DNA of 64,000 nt from Isoetes taiwanensis (Eukaryota > Streptophyta > Lycopodiopsida > Isoetales > Isoetaceae). Within the stretch, counting starts at the first letter, position 1. Each line of letters begins with the position of its first letter. The notes under the pieces were generated by a model. It was given only the letters and a program-made list of their open reading frames with translations. It was not told where the DNA came from and did not search any database. The stretch is taken from NCBI GenBank assembly GCA_021234155.1, contig JAJEKV010000023.1, positions 4,361,638 to 4,425,637 of the forward strand, in the 5' to 3' direction. Made by a program: the position numbers and the translations under genes. Below, one piece after another: positions 44,243 to 56,345 of the stretch.

Positions 44243-45090
44243 CACTACAAGAAAATAGTCATTTTTCATCACTTTAATATCACCTAAAATTTCAGAAAGT
44301 ATTGCGTGATATAAATAATGATATTCGAGATACAATGACACTACCATGACAAGATTTTATCATCTATAGTATGAGCAACATCATCATAAATATAGTCAAT
44401 AACATACTAATAAATGACAATATATGTGCTACTATTAGTCTCATGAATAATATCATATTGCATCAACTCTATCATCATCTATTTACTCCGATGGCATTAA
44501 TGGCAATATAAGTGTTATAACTTCTGCCAGTTACAGTATCATCCATAGCTTCATGTATAGTATCACTGAAAATATTATATTAGTACTAGCATATGACGCT
44601 ATATGTGTCGATAATAGCATCATGGATAATATCACGACTTACATCACTCTTACTATCAATACTTGTATAGACAATTGTAATATCATTTGTAATGGCACTA
44701 TCTTCTTCAAATTCCAATAGATAAAGTGCACAAAATGATATTATTAAAATAAAAAGGATCAAAATTTAGTAGACTTAACCTCATAAAAACCTGATGGATG
44801 TTGTTTCATTGTGTAGTTTCTCCCTTAATAACATGCTTTGAACCAGTTTACCTTCAATAGATTGACTTTGAAGGAGCAAAAATCCACTTCAATAATATCT
44901 GTTATTTGACCAATATAATTGAGATCACTTTCTAATGGTTGATTGTCTCTAGCAAAAGCTTGAGTTTGCTCAAAGCATGCTGCAAATACCACTATCAAAT
45001 GTAACCCTACTTTGGTCCGTGTGCACGACTCGAAATTGTTGTCCATATGCCCATTGTCCATATGCCCATATTGATGTGTAGGTGCCTACA
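44243..45090 (-). mobile_element. CACTA element C, one terminus with subterminal repeats
   Basis: The terminus CACTACAAGAAAATAGTCAT starts at 44243, the canonical CACTA end. Subterminal DNA to about 44720 is rich in repeated ATATCA, TATCATC and TAGTATCA motifs, unlike the motif of the first CACTA family. The transposase fragment reads toward this end. The other terminus was not found; a LINE relic begins at about 45110. Confidence 0.8.
44828..45061 (-). pseudogene. CACTA transposase DUF4216 fragment
   Basis: The minus-strand frame has a short lead and LNYIGQITDIIEVDFCSFKV followed by NLLKVNWF, matching the DUF4216 block of TNP2-type transposases (YYGxLTDIIELDYxxxxxVxLFKCxW). Only the C-terminal domain survives. 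Its 3' side faces the terminus at 44243, as expected. Confidence 0.65.
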
Positions 45091-45109
45091 AGAGATATAA
45101 ATTATTTAT

Positions 45110-47100
45110 TTATTTTATTTATGTGTCTAGCACATTTAGGGCCTCGAGAGAGCATGGAGCCTGTAAGCTTTTTACAATTTCAGCAAAAGAGAATGGTGTG
45201 CATCCACTGCCTTCATGTAGAAACTCAAGTGCATATGTGATAGTGCTAATAGTGAATAGAAATCAGACACCTGAATATCAAATATTAATCTGATACTTTT
45301 ATACGCTAAACACTGTATGAATGTATGGTACTCATTCTCAATATGCCTTGCTTCACACACCTTCAAATCCAATCTTCGACAGAGATTTTAAACCATCGAC
45401 CAGTCTCTATTGTCAGTCTATGGGAACCTGTTCTATACCGGGCGATAACTTGCTTGTACCCTCATAGAATATCTGCATTCAAATAACCTTGGTCCTCATA
45501 TTCAATTTGATGATTCACATTGGCCCTATAATACAACATTTTTTTTTCCAGGATGTTGCCATAAGTATTCCACTGCAAGCTTTTCCAGTAATTGTCGCGC
45601 ATCAAACTTGTTACTTGGCCAATTGGAATCTGACACACCCCATTTACTCGCCCAATCTCGGATGTCTTTCATACACCCGGATTGCTTCGAGCTCAGCAAA
45701 GGCTGGTATGATAGCCGATCAAGTGATTGCCCTCGTACCCCGTTGACAAAGTTTATTGCCTGGAAAAGTGCTTTGAGCTCCATTGGGAACATTGCAGCCT
45801 CGGCCAACATGATTGCATACCAAATCTGGGTTTTGATGCTCAGTTCCTCACAAAAGAAAATTTCTTAAATGGATTCGATCTGTTGCCATAATTAGGAAGA
45901 GATGGTGGGCCCCTATATGGGTGCGCCATATAGCAATACAGTTTGAACTAATGTTTTGAACAATACCTTTTTGAGTCCCCATTCCGTGAGTGAAGCTCTG
46001 CTACATTTTGAGTGCATGCAATACAATGCCACTTTGCTTCCTGTGACCCTCCACCTGATGCATTCTTTCCAAAAGTCTATCCCCAAGTATTTATAGCACT
46101 CCATTGTCTCTAATTTAAGTCCTTTGTATGCAAAAAGCAGTCCTTGTTTCTGGCGCCAAACACCATTACCTTTGATTTAACCATATTTATTGTCATGTAT
46201 TTTTCCAAGCAAAAAGACTCCAGTCAATGCAAATGTTCTTGTAAGATGTGTTCCTTATTTGCCACTAAAATGGCATCATCCATGTATAGTGTTGCATTGA
46301 GAGACTTGGATTTTCTACAAGCACTCGAAGCGTGAGTGCATGATCCAATGTGTTATGCTCTTTTCTGAAACCTGCTTGATAGAGGGAACGCTTACCTTCT
46401 TCTTCTGCCCATGTACTCAGCCGATTCTCCAGCAGGCTATCCAGGATCTTTGCAAAAGTACTGCCAATTAGGATTGTTCTATAATTGGCTACTACTTTTC
46501 TGTCCCCAGATTTATGTATGGGGTGGACCCGATTTATCGTCCAATTATCTGGCATCCCTTGCCTGATATATATATTGACTATTTTTGTTATGATGGAGAT
46601 CGTCCTCTTCCCCCCTCGCTTTGTTGTTTACGTGTCCCTCTTTTACCCATCCTTAAATGTATGGGGTTGGCATGCTATATGCACCAATTATCTCGACCAA
46701 ATTTAGCATAGCATCATCCCTTGTATTTAGAGTCGGGATGTATATATTGACTATTTTGGTTATGATGGTAGATCGCCAAAAATGGTCTTCCCCCATTTGT
46801 GGTATTTCCACAAACATACCATCAATGTCATGCGCTTTGTTGTTTGGTCGATCATTCTTACCAAAGACGTCTTTTAGCCCCTAATCCTCCATAAATAGTT
46901 TGATGCGCGATTTGAAGCCATGATTGGCATGCTATATGCACCATCTTTCTCATAAATATCTCTGACCAAATTTAGCATAGCATCTATATCCAAATTAGCT
47001 TGTTCAGATTGGCCTTTTAGGATGCTACAAAAAGATTGGTGTTTGCTTGAACTATTCAATTAAAGCCATTCACCTCTGTTTGTAATAATCATGTTTCTTA
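45110..47100 (-). mobile_element. LINE B relic with internal deletion
   Basis: On the minus strand RT begins at 46555 (WTINRVHPIHKSGDRKVVAN, YQAGFRKEHNTLDHALTL), jumps to a catalytic box LYMDDAILVANKEH (about 46265-46300), then YKYLGIDFWK (46065-46100), LAEAAMFPMELKALFQ (45760-45808) and a terminal zinc-like CEARHIENEYHTFIQC (about 45300-45355). The RT part between fingers and the MDD box is missing. Around 46560-46760 and 46900-47000 a segment (ggcatgctatatgcacca) is duplicated. The 3' end is not sharp. Confidence 0.65.
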
Positions 47101-47868
47101 TTCCTCAACAACTTTGTGTACCATGTAGGTTTGTGGATGCAATTTTGTGGCAGACTTCTTCTCGTCATCTGACACTTTGAATCCACTATGCATTGCACGA
47201 TTTTCCTTGCAGATACCTCCTGGAGACTCCAAATATTCTTTTCGCGGCATCAAGCAGCAGGTTTGCAAATTTAGGCGCATCTTCACCAATCTTGCCTGAC
47301 CATGTGACACTTGTGAGGAGCCCCTCAATATGCTTCTTATATGCGCCACTTAATTTATAACTTGATTCTCAGCTTAGGGATGGGGTTAGGGATGGGGTGT
47401 GGTTGCTGCCAATCAGCCCTAGTGTCCATCTTAAGCACCATGTGCAGGGGTGTATGGTCGGATTTCACCATTTTTTTTTCCTACATAGCAATCATGAATA
47501 CAGTCCATGTTTCTTGCTGGTGGACATGAATACAGTCCATGTTCCGAGTGGACGGAAAGTTAGTAGCCTTCTTTGTTCTTGCAAGTGAAGAGTGAATTCA
47601 ATTCAGAACAGATCTACGGGCTTGCCAGATGATGGACAAAGGCCGGAAATGGTTTGAGCAAGCTATGGTTTATATTCTGGCAGGGTTGTTTTTTATTTGG
47701 ACCATAGGACCATAGGATTTGTCATGCGTTTCTTCTGGCAAAATGTTTATGTCCGTGGATCTGGAACAATCCTACGAATATACCGGGAATCGACGGCCGA
47801 CAATCAACCTTGCCAAAAAAAACCGATAAGGAAACAAAAATAGGCGAAGGTACCATTGGAATAATGAC
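47101..47868. other. No confident gene
   Basis: Sequence upstream of LINE B with short frames only. A short direct repeat (catgaatacagtccatgtt) lies at 47496-47542. Confidence 0.4.
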
Positions 47869-47886
47869 AAAAATAGGCGAAGGTAC
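47869..47886. repeat. Solitary end resembling the Harbinger terminus
   Basis: ataggcgaaggtaccc followed by TAA; reversed it reads GGGTACCTTCGCC, the first 13 bases of the 27703 element's terminus save one position. A second copy of caaaaataggcgaaggtacc lies 35 bp upstream. No partner end was found. Confidence 0.35.
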
Positions 47887-47989
47887 CCTAAGTTGTGAAA
47901 TTTATTATAACAATGAATAGCGGCTGATAATAAGGGCTCGACCGTTACATCAGAATCGCGGATCTGCCTTCACGCCGGCAAAGGGATAA

Positions 47990-48348
47990 GGGACGCTTCA
48001 CATGTAACAAAAAAATATTCACATGTTAAGTTTTTTTGCCGGGCGGCTCAACGTCCAGACCGTTAACTGCTCCAGCAGTTCCTGATCGACCGGCTGCTTC
48101 AGCCTTTGGACGTCTTGACCTCCGTTTCCAGTAAATTTCGGTCTTCACCTGCAACAAAAGGTAAAATTTTGAAGCAATCTTGAAGTTGTGGTGCAAAAAC
48201 AGTGATGGAGTAGCAAAAACCGGTGCTGGTGTAGCAAAAACCGGTGATGGTGTAGCTATGGCGATGTCCAACATGTGAACGCCCCAAAATTCTTGCCGGG
48301 GACGTTCACATTGGGGAGGCGCAGGAGACGTTACATGTGAGGCGTCCC
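47990..48348. mobile_element. Harbinger/Tourist-like MITE, 359 bp
   Basis: Termini GGGACGCTTCACATGTAAC and its reverse complement with one mismatch; TAA duplicated at 47987-47989 and 48349-48351. The interior repeats the terminal motif in both orientations, forming a hairpin at 48269-48312 (atgtgaacgcccc/ggggacgttcacat). A triplicated 18-bp unit (gtagcaaaaaccggtg) lies at 48208-48262. Confidence 0.8.
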
Positions 48349-48351
48349 TAA

Positions 48352-50288
48352 GCAAAAATATATCTGATTGTTTCTCTATTGCAAAAATATCTGGAACTAT
48401 CTCCTTCAGACTATTCCTCCGGCTTGTAGAAGTTGAAAGGTAATGTGAAGACTGTAGATAATGGAAAAGTGGGATGTTTGCTATGTCTTGTGGCAGAACA
48501 ATCTGCAACATCATCGTTAAAGAAGTCTTGCTATTTCATAAACACTAATTCTGCATGAGGCGTTCTTATATATTTATTCCGTTTTGTTGCAGACGCTTGG
48601 AAACATGTTCCAATATAATCCAGTGGACTGCCCTTCTCTATGTTTGTTATGATCGTAACTCAGGTACTTAAAACATTCATTTAGAAAGCATAATACATAG
48701 GCTGATATTCACATTGAATTCGTGTGCTACAGTACAATGCTTTAGTAATATGTAAATACTAAGATTCCATTACGGCAGTAGTGAACAAATTTATCTTCAC
48801 AATCCCTTCATTGTTGAAGCATGACCAAAATGGATGTTTATTCTTTGTTGGTATCTACCATCCATACCCACGACTTATGTTAAACATCTTGCAAAATTTA
48901 GCTGATAATGGAAGATCATTTTTTGCTATAAGGATTGTGCTGTGCCATGGAGGAAGATGACTTGGCAAACAGCAACTCTGTACAGCTGCAGAGAAGACCG
49001 AGCTGTATAGAAGACCCCTGCTTGTGCCGAAATTTTTTTGGCTCGTCTAAGAGGTAGCCAATGCCGTTTCCTTGAATGCTGCATGATCTGACTAGTGTAA
49101 AGAAAATGGCAGGACGACTACCAATTTTTGAAATAAGTAGCATCCATGCTTCGGCATTTGCTTTAACCTGAGACCCTGCTCATAAGTAATAGCAGCTGCT
49201 TTGCACATGATATCTATCCATCATTTCTTTATTCTATCCATGTTTATCTCATCTCCTATTATTGTTTTATTATAGCTTTTAGATCATGTGAAATATTCCT
49301 GAGGATGCCATTTTTATATATGTGACTGAAATTTCTGATGTTCATATACTATATTTGCTTTGTCTGGCATTCAGACGTGTCTCTATAGGTGTTTCAGGCA
49401 CAAAAAAGTGCATTATACTTTAATACCCGTGGGAAAGCTGAGAGAAAGTAATATATGAAGTGCATGGTGCAGCCAGAGGGCTTCCTTGAGAGATTGTGTC
49501 GTAGAAACATATTCATCTTCGCTGGTGGATAAAGAAAGCAACACACTTTTGCTTTGAGCTACCAGCTCTATTTGCAAGAAAAAATACAATATGCTGAGTT
49601 AGAATGCCATTGATGATGGTCTCTGCCCCAGTCTGAATTAGAGTATCCATTGAGAGAGTGAACCCCTGGATGTGCCAGCAATGTATTTGAGAAATGGGTT
49701 GGCAAGGATCATTACAGAATTGACTAAATTTGGATATGACTTATAGGCTTAATCTGGTCCGATGGAGTATGAAGCATAGATAGATAGATAGTACTTTTTA
49801 CATCACACTAAATGGCAGAAGCATGCCAACAATGCTACGACATTAATCACGGGAGAGAAATTTTGGTGAGCAGGGTGGATCATTAGTAAGGAGGAATTCA
49901 CCAAATTATTAGGAGTGCTAATTGGACATGAAGCTGATCTGCAAGTTGTTGCTAATCATCAACAACAACAATCAACTGGTCATTAAGATATACAAGAATG
50001 ACAAGAAATAAGACAGAATCTTGAAAGTATAGACTGCGATCAGAGTGGCTGCGTGATCAAGCAACATTTGATCAAGTTTTGCATACTAGGGTCTAAGTGC
50101 GTTGCGCAGACCATAGGTGACTTAATGACAAACAAGTGTTGACAGAGCCTTCGGGTTGTTGAATAATACCTCCTCTTATAAATCTCCACGAAGAAGTGCA
50201 TTTGTGGAGGTAATTTTATGCAGATATACATTCAAAGGAGGTTTTGGCAGGACTTGCAAAGGCATTGCTTCCAAAGACTCGTAGATGG
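48352..50288. other. Nearly 2 kb without a supportable gene
   Basis: Just right of the MITE the minus strand reads SLKEIVPDIFAIEKQSDIFL (about 48370-48430), possibly a piece of a real exon. The rest shows only short frames. A GATA microsatellite lies at 49781-49793. Confidence 0.4.
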
Positions 50289-50289
50289 G

Positions 50290-50592
50290 TGTAGTGGAGG
50301 GATCAATTGGTCAGGAACTTGATTCGAAAGACTGCTTGGAGGACCTGTTCAAAAATATACACAGAAGTAAGTATTCAGATGGTAGGCTAGTAATTTAGAG
50401 CAGCAAAGATTACGTATCCAGTTTCACATTTGTGGGATTTAGTAATGGAGGGATCAATTGGTCAGGAACTTGATTCGAAAGAATGCTTGGAGGAGCTGTT
50501 CAAAAGTATGTGTAGAAGTAAGTATTAAGGTGCTAGGCTAGCAATTTAAAGCAGCAAAGATTACATATCCAGTTTCACATTTGTGAGGTAGA
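50290..50592. repeat. Tandem duplication, two units of about 151 bp
   Basis: Both units start (g)tagt(g/aat)ggagggatcaattgg and end atccagtttcacatttgtg. They differ at about a dozen positions. No gene function is apparent. Confidence 0.85.
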
Positions 50593-51511
50593 GCAAACGT
50601 GAAAAAAGCGAGTCTCATACAACTACCACAGTTCCTCTCCTCTGCACGCTGCATGGAATTATGTCATCCCTGTATTGTAAACCACTAAATAACATTGCAT
50701 CGTTGCAGATCAATGCATCCTTGTTGAGTTTATGTCAACACACCAAATATAATTAAAAATTTAACCTAATTCATCCTGTACTTGTTTTACAAACTCAGAA
50801 GATTAGAACGTCTCAATTTTTTACGCATGATTTAGAGCTCCCCTAACGTGGGCAATTACACCAATCAACTTCATTTATCTAAATACGACTTCTGTTCAGA
50901 TACGCATCTCCAGTTTAACTACTTTAACTCTCTGTTGCTGTTACAACGTGCTATTTAAGTCCGAAAAAGAGGAGGGCAATACTGTTTATGGTCTTTCCTA
51001 CAAAATTTCCTTTCATGGACAATGGGGGAAAATTTTCTTTTCTGCTTCTACTTCCAGTTACAGCCAGAATCACTCAATTGTCCAAATCTTCTACTATCCG
51101 TGCTTTTAAACAATGGAGCTCATTATGTTTTAAATAAACACTTGCATGGACATTCCATTCATTGAAGGATATATACATTGCATTGTGCCTCAAAGAGTCT
51201 GATACAACTGCAAACCATCAGAACCAATTATGCAAACCACTGGATCAATGTCCATGGGCTACATGTTCAAGTTATTGCAGATTTGGATCTTCAAGTATAA
51301 AATGCGTTAAAAATGAATCTGCATGAGAATTGAGAAACAAGAGAATAAAATATTAATAGATTAGAACCAAAAGAACTAGTAAGAAACTGGAGACACCAAT
51401 CATTGGTCGGTTGTTTTGCTATACAGCCCAATGTGATGCTTCCACATGGCAAAGCTTGCACTTCCTTCGGGATTGCTCAAATGTTTCTCCGAAATAGCTG
51501 GATGCACACTC
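50593..51511. other. No gene seen
   Basis: AT-rich intergenic sequence with no recognised motif or repeat. Confidence 0.5.
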
Positions 51512-51617
51512 TGACCTCGCAATCAAAGGGGACACCTGGTTTGAGCGGATCCATCTAATCCCGTTGACCTCGCAATCAAAGGGGACACCTGGTTTGAGCG
51601 GATCCATCTAATCCCGT
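51512..51617. repeat. Perfect 53-bp tandem duplication
   Basis: Units 51512-51564 and 51565-51617, both starting tgacctcgcaatcaaa and ending ctaatcccgt, are identical, so the event is recent or an assembly artefact. Confidence 0.9.
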
Positions 51618-52197
51618 TTGTTTCTCATCCGAGAGAGCCTTGACACGTGGCATGGAACAAACCACTAATTGTCTTCACCTCACTTGGCATGTCAACACAA
51701 GCTCATCACTAACATGTGTCATTCCACATGCCAGAAATGCTTTTCGGAATGGTCCTCTTTAAGCAGATGGACCTAAAAGATGGCATGCCAGACCTATGGA
51801 ATGGCTCCCTTGCTTAGATCGACCTAAAGAACAATTCATCTCCCCTCAATAATGGAAAGAAACACGGTCCTCGCCTTCTGTATAAATCACATGCAAAAAA
51901 ACTATTGTCTCTAGATGATCTCTGCATACTCCAAATGGATCAATAGAACTTTTTGATTGTCATCTCATGAATAGACTAGCTGCTACTCATGAATAGATTG
52001 GCTTCCACCAAAACATAAAGAAAATCAATGAAAGCTTATAAGGTAGTTAATATGGTTGAAGACCCATTTAAAATGCTCATAAAATAATTTTCTTTTCTTC
52101 CTATGGATTAAGGTTTATGGATTTAAAGTCTTTGTGTCAAAAGATTGTTCTAGATGGTAGATGGGCTATGATAGATACAATTGGGAAATCGCTTTAG

Positions 52198-53185
52198 CAC
52201 ATAGAAAGCAAATTTTCGAAATAATAACTTTTAGAATGAGAAGAATAAACTTTGGTTCTAATATGTTACGCCATTCTGGCATTATAAAAAATAATTGTTC
52301 TTTGCAAGCATGGATGGGCTCTGCAAGACAGGAAGACTTTGCTGGGCTCCCTTGCAGCGGCAAGCTACTAACTAGGAAAGCATCTTGTTGTATGAATCAA
52401 TAAGAAAAGATCCTTCACTTTAGCTAAAAATTGGGTGCAAGGCAATTGATCCCCATCATAATACATTTTGCATTTACCCAAAGGTTTATTAGAAATCAAA
52501 TTTTTGAAGTAGTGATTTTCAAAATGAGAAGAATAAACTTTGGTTCCAATATACTAGACCATACTGGCATTACCAGAAATTGTAACGTTCCTTAACCACC
52601 TCGGCTTAACCAATTGGCCAAAACATCCGGATATTTATGGGAAATATATTCCATCCTCTTATGGTAAATATATTCCATCCTCTTATGGTGGTATCAAAAA
52701 ATGCCACACCAAGATCTACTCGAGCAGTCTCCCATGGATCCGTGACAATCTCTCCTACTAGAACTATGCTCGTCCACGAGCATCATGCTTCCACCGCGGA
52801 CACAATCATACCGTACTTCCCTCCACAACAGAATTACATGTCATATGACATCCATGTCATTTGTCCCTCCATGGAGACTCGAACTTGAGTCCTGCTCTGA
52901 TACCAAATGTAATGTTCCTTAACCACCTTGACCTAACCAATTGGCCAAGACATCCATATATTTATGGGAAATCCATCCCACCCTCTTATGGTGGTATCAG
53001 AAAACACCACACCAAGATCTATTCGAGCGATCTCCCATTGGTCCTTACAGAAATAATAGTAATTCTTTGCAAGAATTTGTATATGAATAAAAAAGAAGAG
53101 ATCCTTTATTTTAGCTAAACTGGGTTCAAGGCAATTGAGCTCCATCACAATACTTGAACCAAACATTATCCAAAGGTTTATTTTT
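52198..53185. repeat. Diverged tandem duplication; right copy hosts TRIM 3
   Basis: Left copy 52198-52493 and right copy 52488-53185 share gagaagaataaactttggtt, ctggcatta, ttctttgcaag, ttagctaaa and caaggcaattga in order. The right copy is interrupted by TRIM 3; the left holds the matching site without it, but has its own 75-bp extra segment at about 52310-52385. Confidence 0.8.
52581..53049 (-). mobile_element. TRIM 3, 469 bp
   Basis: LTRs 52581-52747 (167 bp) and 52908-53049 (142 bp) start TGTAA(C/T)GTTCCTTAACC and end in ACA. The left LTR is longer by a 25-bp internal tandem duplication (aaatatattccatcctctta). Target duplication GAAAT is perfect at 52576-52580 and 53050-53054. The reversed Met-tRNA primer site is at 52893-52905, two bases from the right LTR. 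The interior is only 160 bp. Confidence 0.9.
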
Positions 53186-53864
53186 TAATTGCAGACAAAT
53201 ATAAACAACAATAAACTTGAACCAAACAATAAAATCTATGACATCTAACTTTAGGTGCTTTCCAGATGGAATACCTAAATTGCCTTCCAAGGCTCAAGCT
53301 AGCACATCTTATGTCATCTCAACCTCTCTCCATATGCTTTCTTTCAAATTGGCCCCTTTGGGTCATGCTAGAATCACAATCTTGTAATGTGAACCCCTTG
53401 AGATGTTCTCTTCTTTTGAATCTAGTCTATTCTGAGTGCTTAGCCTAAGTTTAATTTCCATCCCTTAAGTTCATGACTGCATCTAGTATTTTTAAGTGCT
53501 GATAAAGTGCTATAATCTTCTTATCGGCTTCTACCTTATTCTAAACCCTTGTTTTCGATGAATCTTTACCTCGGGAACAAACCATATTATTCAACAAATT
53601 TGGTGCAAGTCGGTTAAGCTTTAAACTTGTCTTGAACTAAGAATCTTATCACAAATATGTAGAAATCTACTATTGGCAATCAATGTCCTACGAAAAACCC
53701 CCATCATTGATGCAAGCTGAGAAGCTATTTCACTTCAAAGTGTTTTCGAAGGAACTCTTCTTTGGGTTCCTCATTTCTGCAAAGGTTTCCCCAATAATGG
53801 CAAAACCCTTATTTCTATATGATTCATATAAATAATGCTGACTCTTACTTCCATAGGATCATTA
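53186..53864. other. No gene seen
   Basis: AT-rich sequence with short frames only. Confidence 0.5.
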
Positions 53865-53935
53865 CATCATCCTTTTTCAATCAAATGGTAGCCAATGGGT
53901 TTTGAATCCTAATGTGGCAACCTAACTAGATACCA
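53865..53935 (-). mobile_element. SINE-like fragment
   Basis: On the minus strand AGGATTCAAAACCCATTGGC has a B-box-like core and matches the SINE-like insert at 14437-14541 over about 30 bp. Upstream, TGGTATCTAGTTAGG is a possible A box. Confidence 0.4.
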
Positions 53936-55141
53936 TCATGAATACCCGCTCTCTCTTTGCCAAAAAAAGGGAAGAAAAAAAGAAAGCAATTGGTTACCAT
54001 GATAAGAAATACTCTGCTAATATTGAGTATACTAGTAAACAGCTGTTTAGGAGTGTCAGACATTCTAGCAGTAACAAATGTTGGTGCAGGGCATTCTTTT
54101 AGTGACAAATGTTAATGCTTGCGTGTTGTATAAGGAACCAAATAGTCAAAGTTCTGTCCATCCAAAGCTCTTTACTGGCTCTTAGCATCTTAAGTCTATA
54201 ATTTGCTTTGCAATCATGATTCTCACTTGCTGCATTTTGGAAGAGTCTTCAATTAATAGGGAGTGATAATTAAGAGTTCAGCATGCGACTTTCTTGGGCT
54301 TTGTCCAGGGTTGATATTTTAGTTGTCTAGGGTTGATATTTTAGTTGGTCTTTGATACATATTTTCCCAGACTATATCTTTAAAGTGGCTTAACTTTGGT
54401 TCATACGTTATAGACTAGCAAGAGTAAGGTGTTCAAGTCTATTGCCAATTTTCACCTAGAAGACTTTAAACCGAGAACCTCTTTCAAATAGTGGTCCATG
54501 GCAAATTAAAGGTCCTTCATATGATTCTTATGTAAAAGCTAATAGTAAAAAACAGGCATTTTTGTAGTCTGACAAAAAATTGCAGCATCGTTGGCTTTTT
54601 TCTGTTTTTCTTGAAGAATCCAGGGGGCCTGGGAGAATCGAAGCCTTTGGAATGTTGAACTTGGTAGACAATCTCTCTTCTGGGCAGGAATCTTCTGAGG
54701 CAGAAGGCGATCAAACCATTATGCAAAGAAATCCCCAATAATCCCCCTCCTACTATGCCCACCATAACCCTATATGGCTCTATCTTTCAAACTTTTTTGG
54801 TCTATCCTCGCCTCCGCCAGAACAAAGCAAAAAGATACCACATGGCATAATCTTACTGGAAATTTCAGCCTCTCGCCAGACTTGGCAGAGCTATGGCTTC
54901 ACGGGGTGGCACCACCTAGGGAAATTCTCTTGAGGTGGATTTTTCCTAGTACATTATCCAGGATTGATCGTTATAGTTTGCTTCATATACTTTTTGCAAA
55001 TATTGCTCTCGATATGGCCATCGTAAATTGCAAATTTTAATTCTAGATTTGCTTGATGGAGAGCAATGTATAAAGATAAAGATTATGCTGATGTGAAGAA
55101 GCCCTCTTCTGGATTGGAATTGGGTGTTACATATGTAGGGA
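53936..55141. other. No gene seen
   Basis: Intergenic sequence; a short duplication (agggttgatattttagttg) lies at 54308-54347. No recognised coding content. Confidence 0.5.
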
Positions 55142-56345
55142 ATAGAATAGAATAGATTTTTTAACGTTCACGAAGACCAAGAGGCCATGGGACCCATACA
55201 ATGGCCTAGTACAACCATTACTACCAGGTAAAAAAAACCCCTGCTTCGACAGGTTTTCAAGGGAAAAACCTTTGCAATAATGATGATACTAGACAAGCAT
55301 GAAGAAAATATGAGTAGGCTATGATTACTGAGGGCGCAATAATTGAAGACACCCATCCAGAACCTCAAGTATGTATATTGCCAAGTCATGCACAGATGTG
55401 GCTCTGAGAAGTTGTAGAATGGAATGCTAAAGTCAAATAATGGTTCCTGACCATCTCAAAAGTAGGACATCTTAGCAGAATATGGCTTTCATTTTAATCA
55501 ACCTGTAACTGACAGCATGCACATAATCTCGCTTCTTGTGGCAATTGCAGCCGATTCCATCTACCTATCTCAATCCGTAGCTTGTGGAACCCTGTGCGAA
55601 TTGATGTAATAGCTACAAGCTTTTTCCTGAACAAGGAAGCAAGCAAATAAGCTTGTGGTCCTAGTGCCAATTGGGGATTTATATGTGCATGATAATGACC
55701 AGTTTTAACTTGGGCTAAGGTAACTGCATCCCAGATCTTCTGAGAAAAACGACCATCAAGATATTGTTGCAAAAACTCAGGATCAGAACTAGTAAGCACC
55801 ATGCAGTGTTCCGGTTGCATAGACAGCGGGCAAACCATGCATTACAATTCTCATTCTAGCATCGTTTCAAATACTGGGAAGATTTAGCCATGCTAAGCAG
55901 AAGAGGGTACCTATCATCATCCATGTGATGCACCTTGCTGATATAGTGGAGATGGCGCTTCATGATAGAATATTGAAGAGGCCAAAAACCTTGTAAAAGA
56001 ATAAAATAGGGCACCATAGTTTTAACTCCTAGGCTGTAAGTGAGAAAGGACTTTTGCACTTGTTCCAAGCTCTTCCAAGCACTAGTACTAATGGCAGGCC
56101 CCCATACTTCAGAACCATACAGTAAAACAGGTTCTAACAAAGCCCAAAACAAGTGGGCTTTCTGTGACGAATCATGAATCTCTGCTCGAAAACAATTGTT
56201 TTGCTTTGCCTAGAGTGCTCTCCAAGCAGCAGTCACACGCTTGGTAATACATTGTTCCCAAAGTGTGTTCTTACAGAACTCTACACCAAGATACTTGTAG
56301 CTACCTACAACTTCAACTTCGTGGCTATCATATAGTAAGAATAGA
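55142..56345 (-). mobile_element. LINE C, 5'-truncated, (ATTCT)n tail
   Basis: On the minus strand: YKYLGVEFCKNTLWEQCITK (about 56240-56310), LEPVLLYGSEVWGPAIS (about 56090-56145), VQKSFLTYSLGVKTMVPYFI, then ARLCACCQLQVD at the zinc region (55494-55530). The 3' UTR carries gtttttccc...ggggtttttttacc and ends cgtgaacgttaaaaaa, then attctattctattc (55144-55158 reversed). It is the same family as LINE A. Confidence 0.75.

Noticed and set aside
48026-48514. 162-codon minus-strand frame resembling a gene
   Set aside because: Most of it lies in the 359-bp MITE and its tandem units; only the part beyond 48350 might be a real exon piece.
51419-51607. Minus-strand 62-codon frame with an internal repeat
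   Set aside because: It is open because of the 53-bp tandem duplication; no homologous motif.
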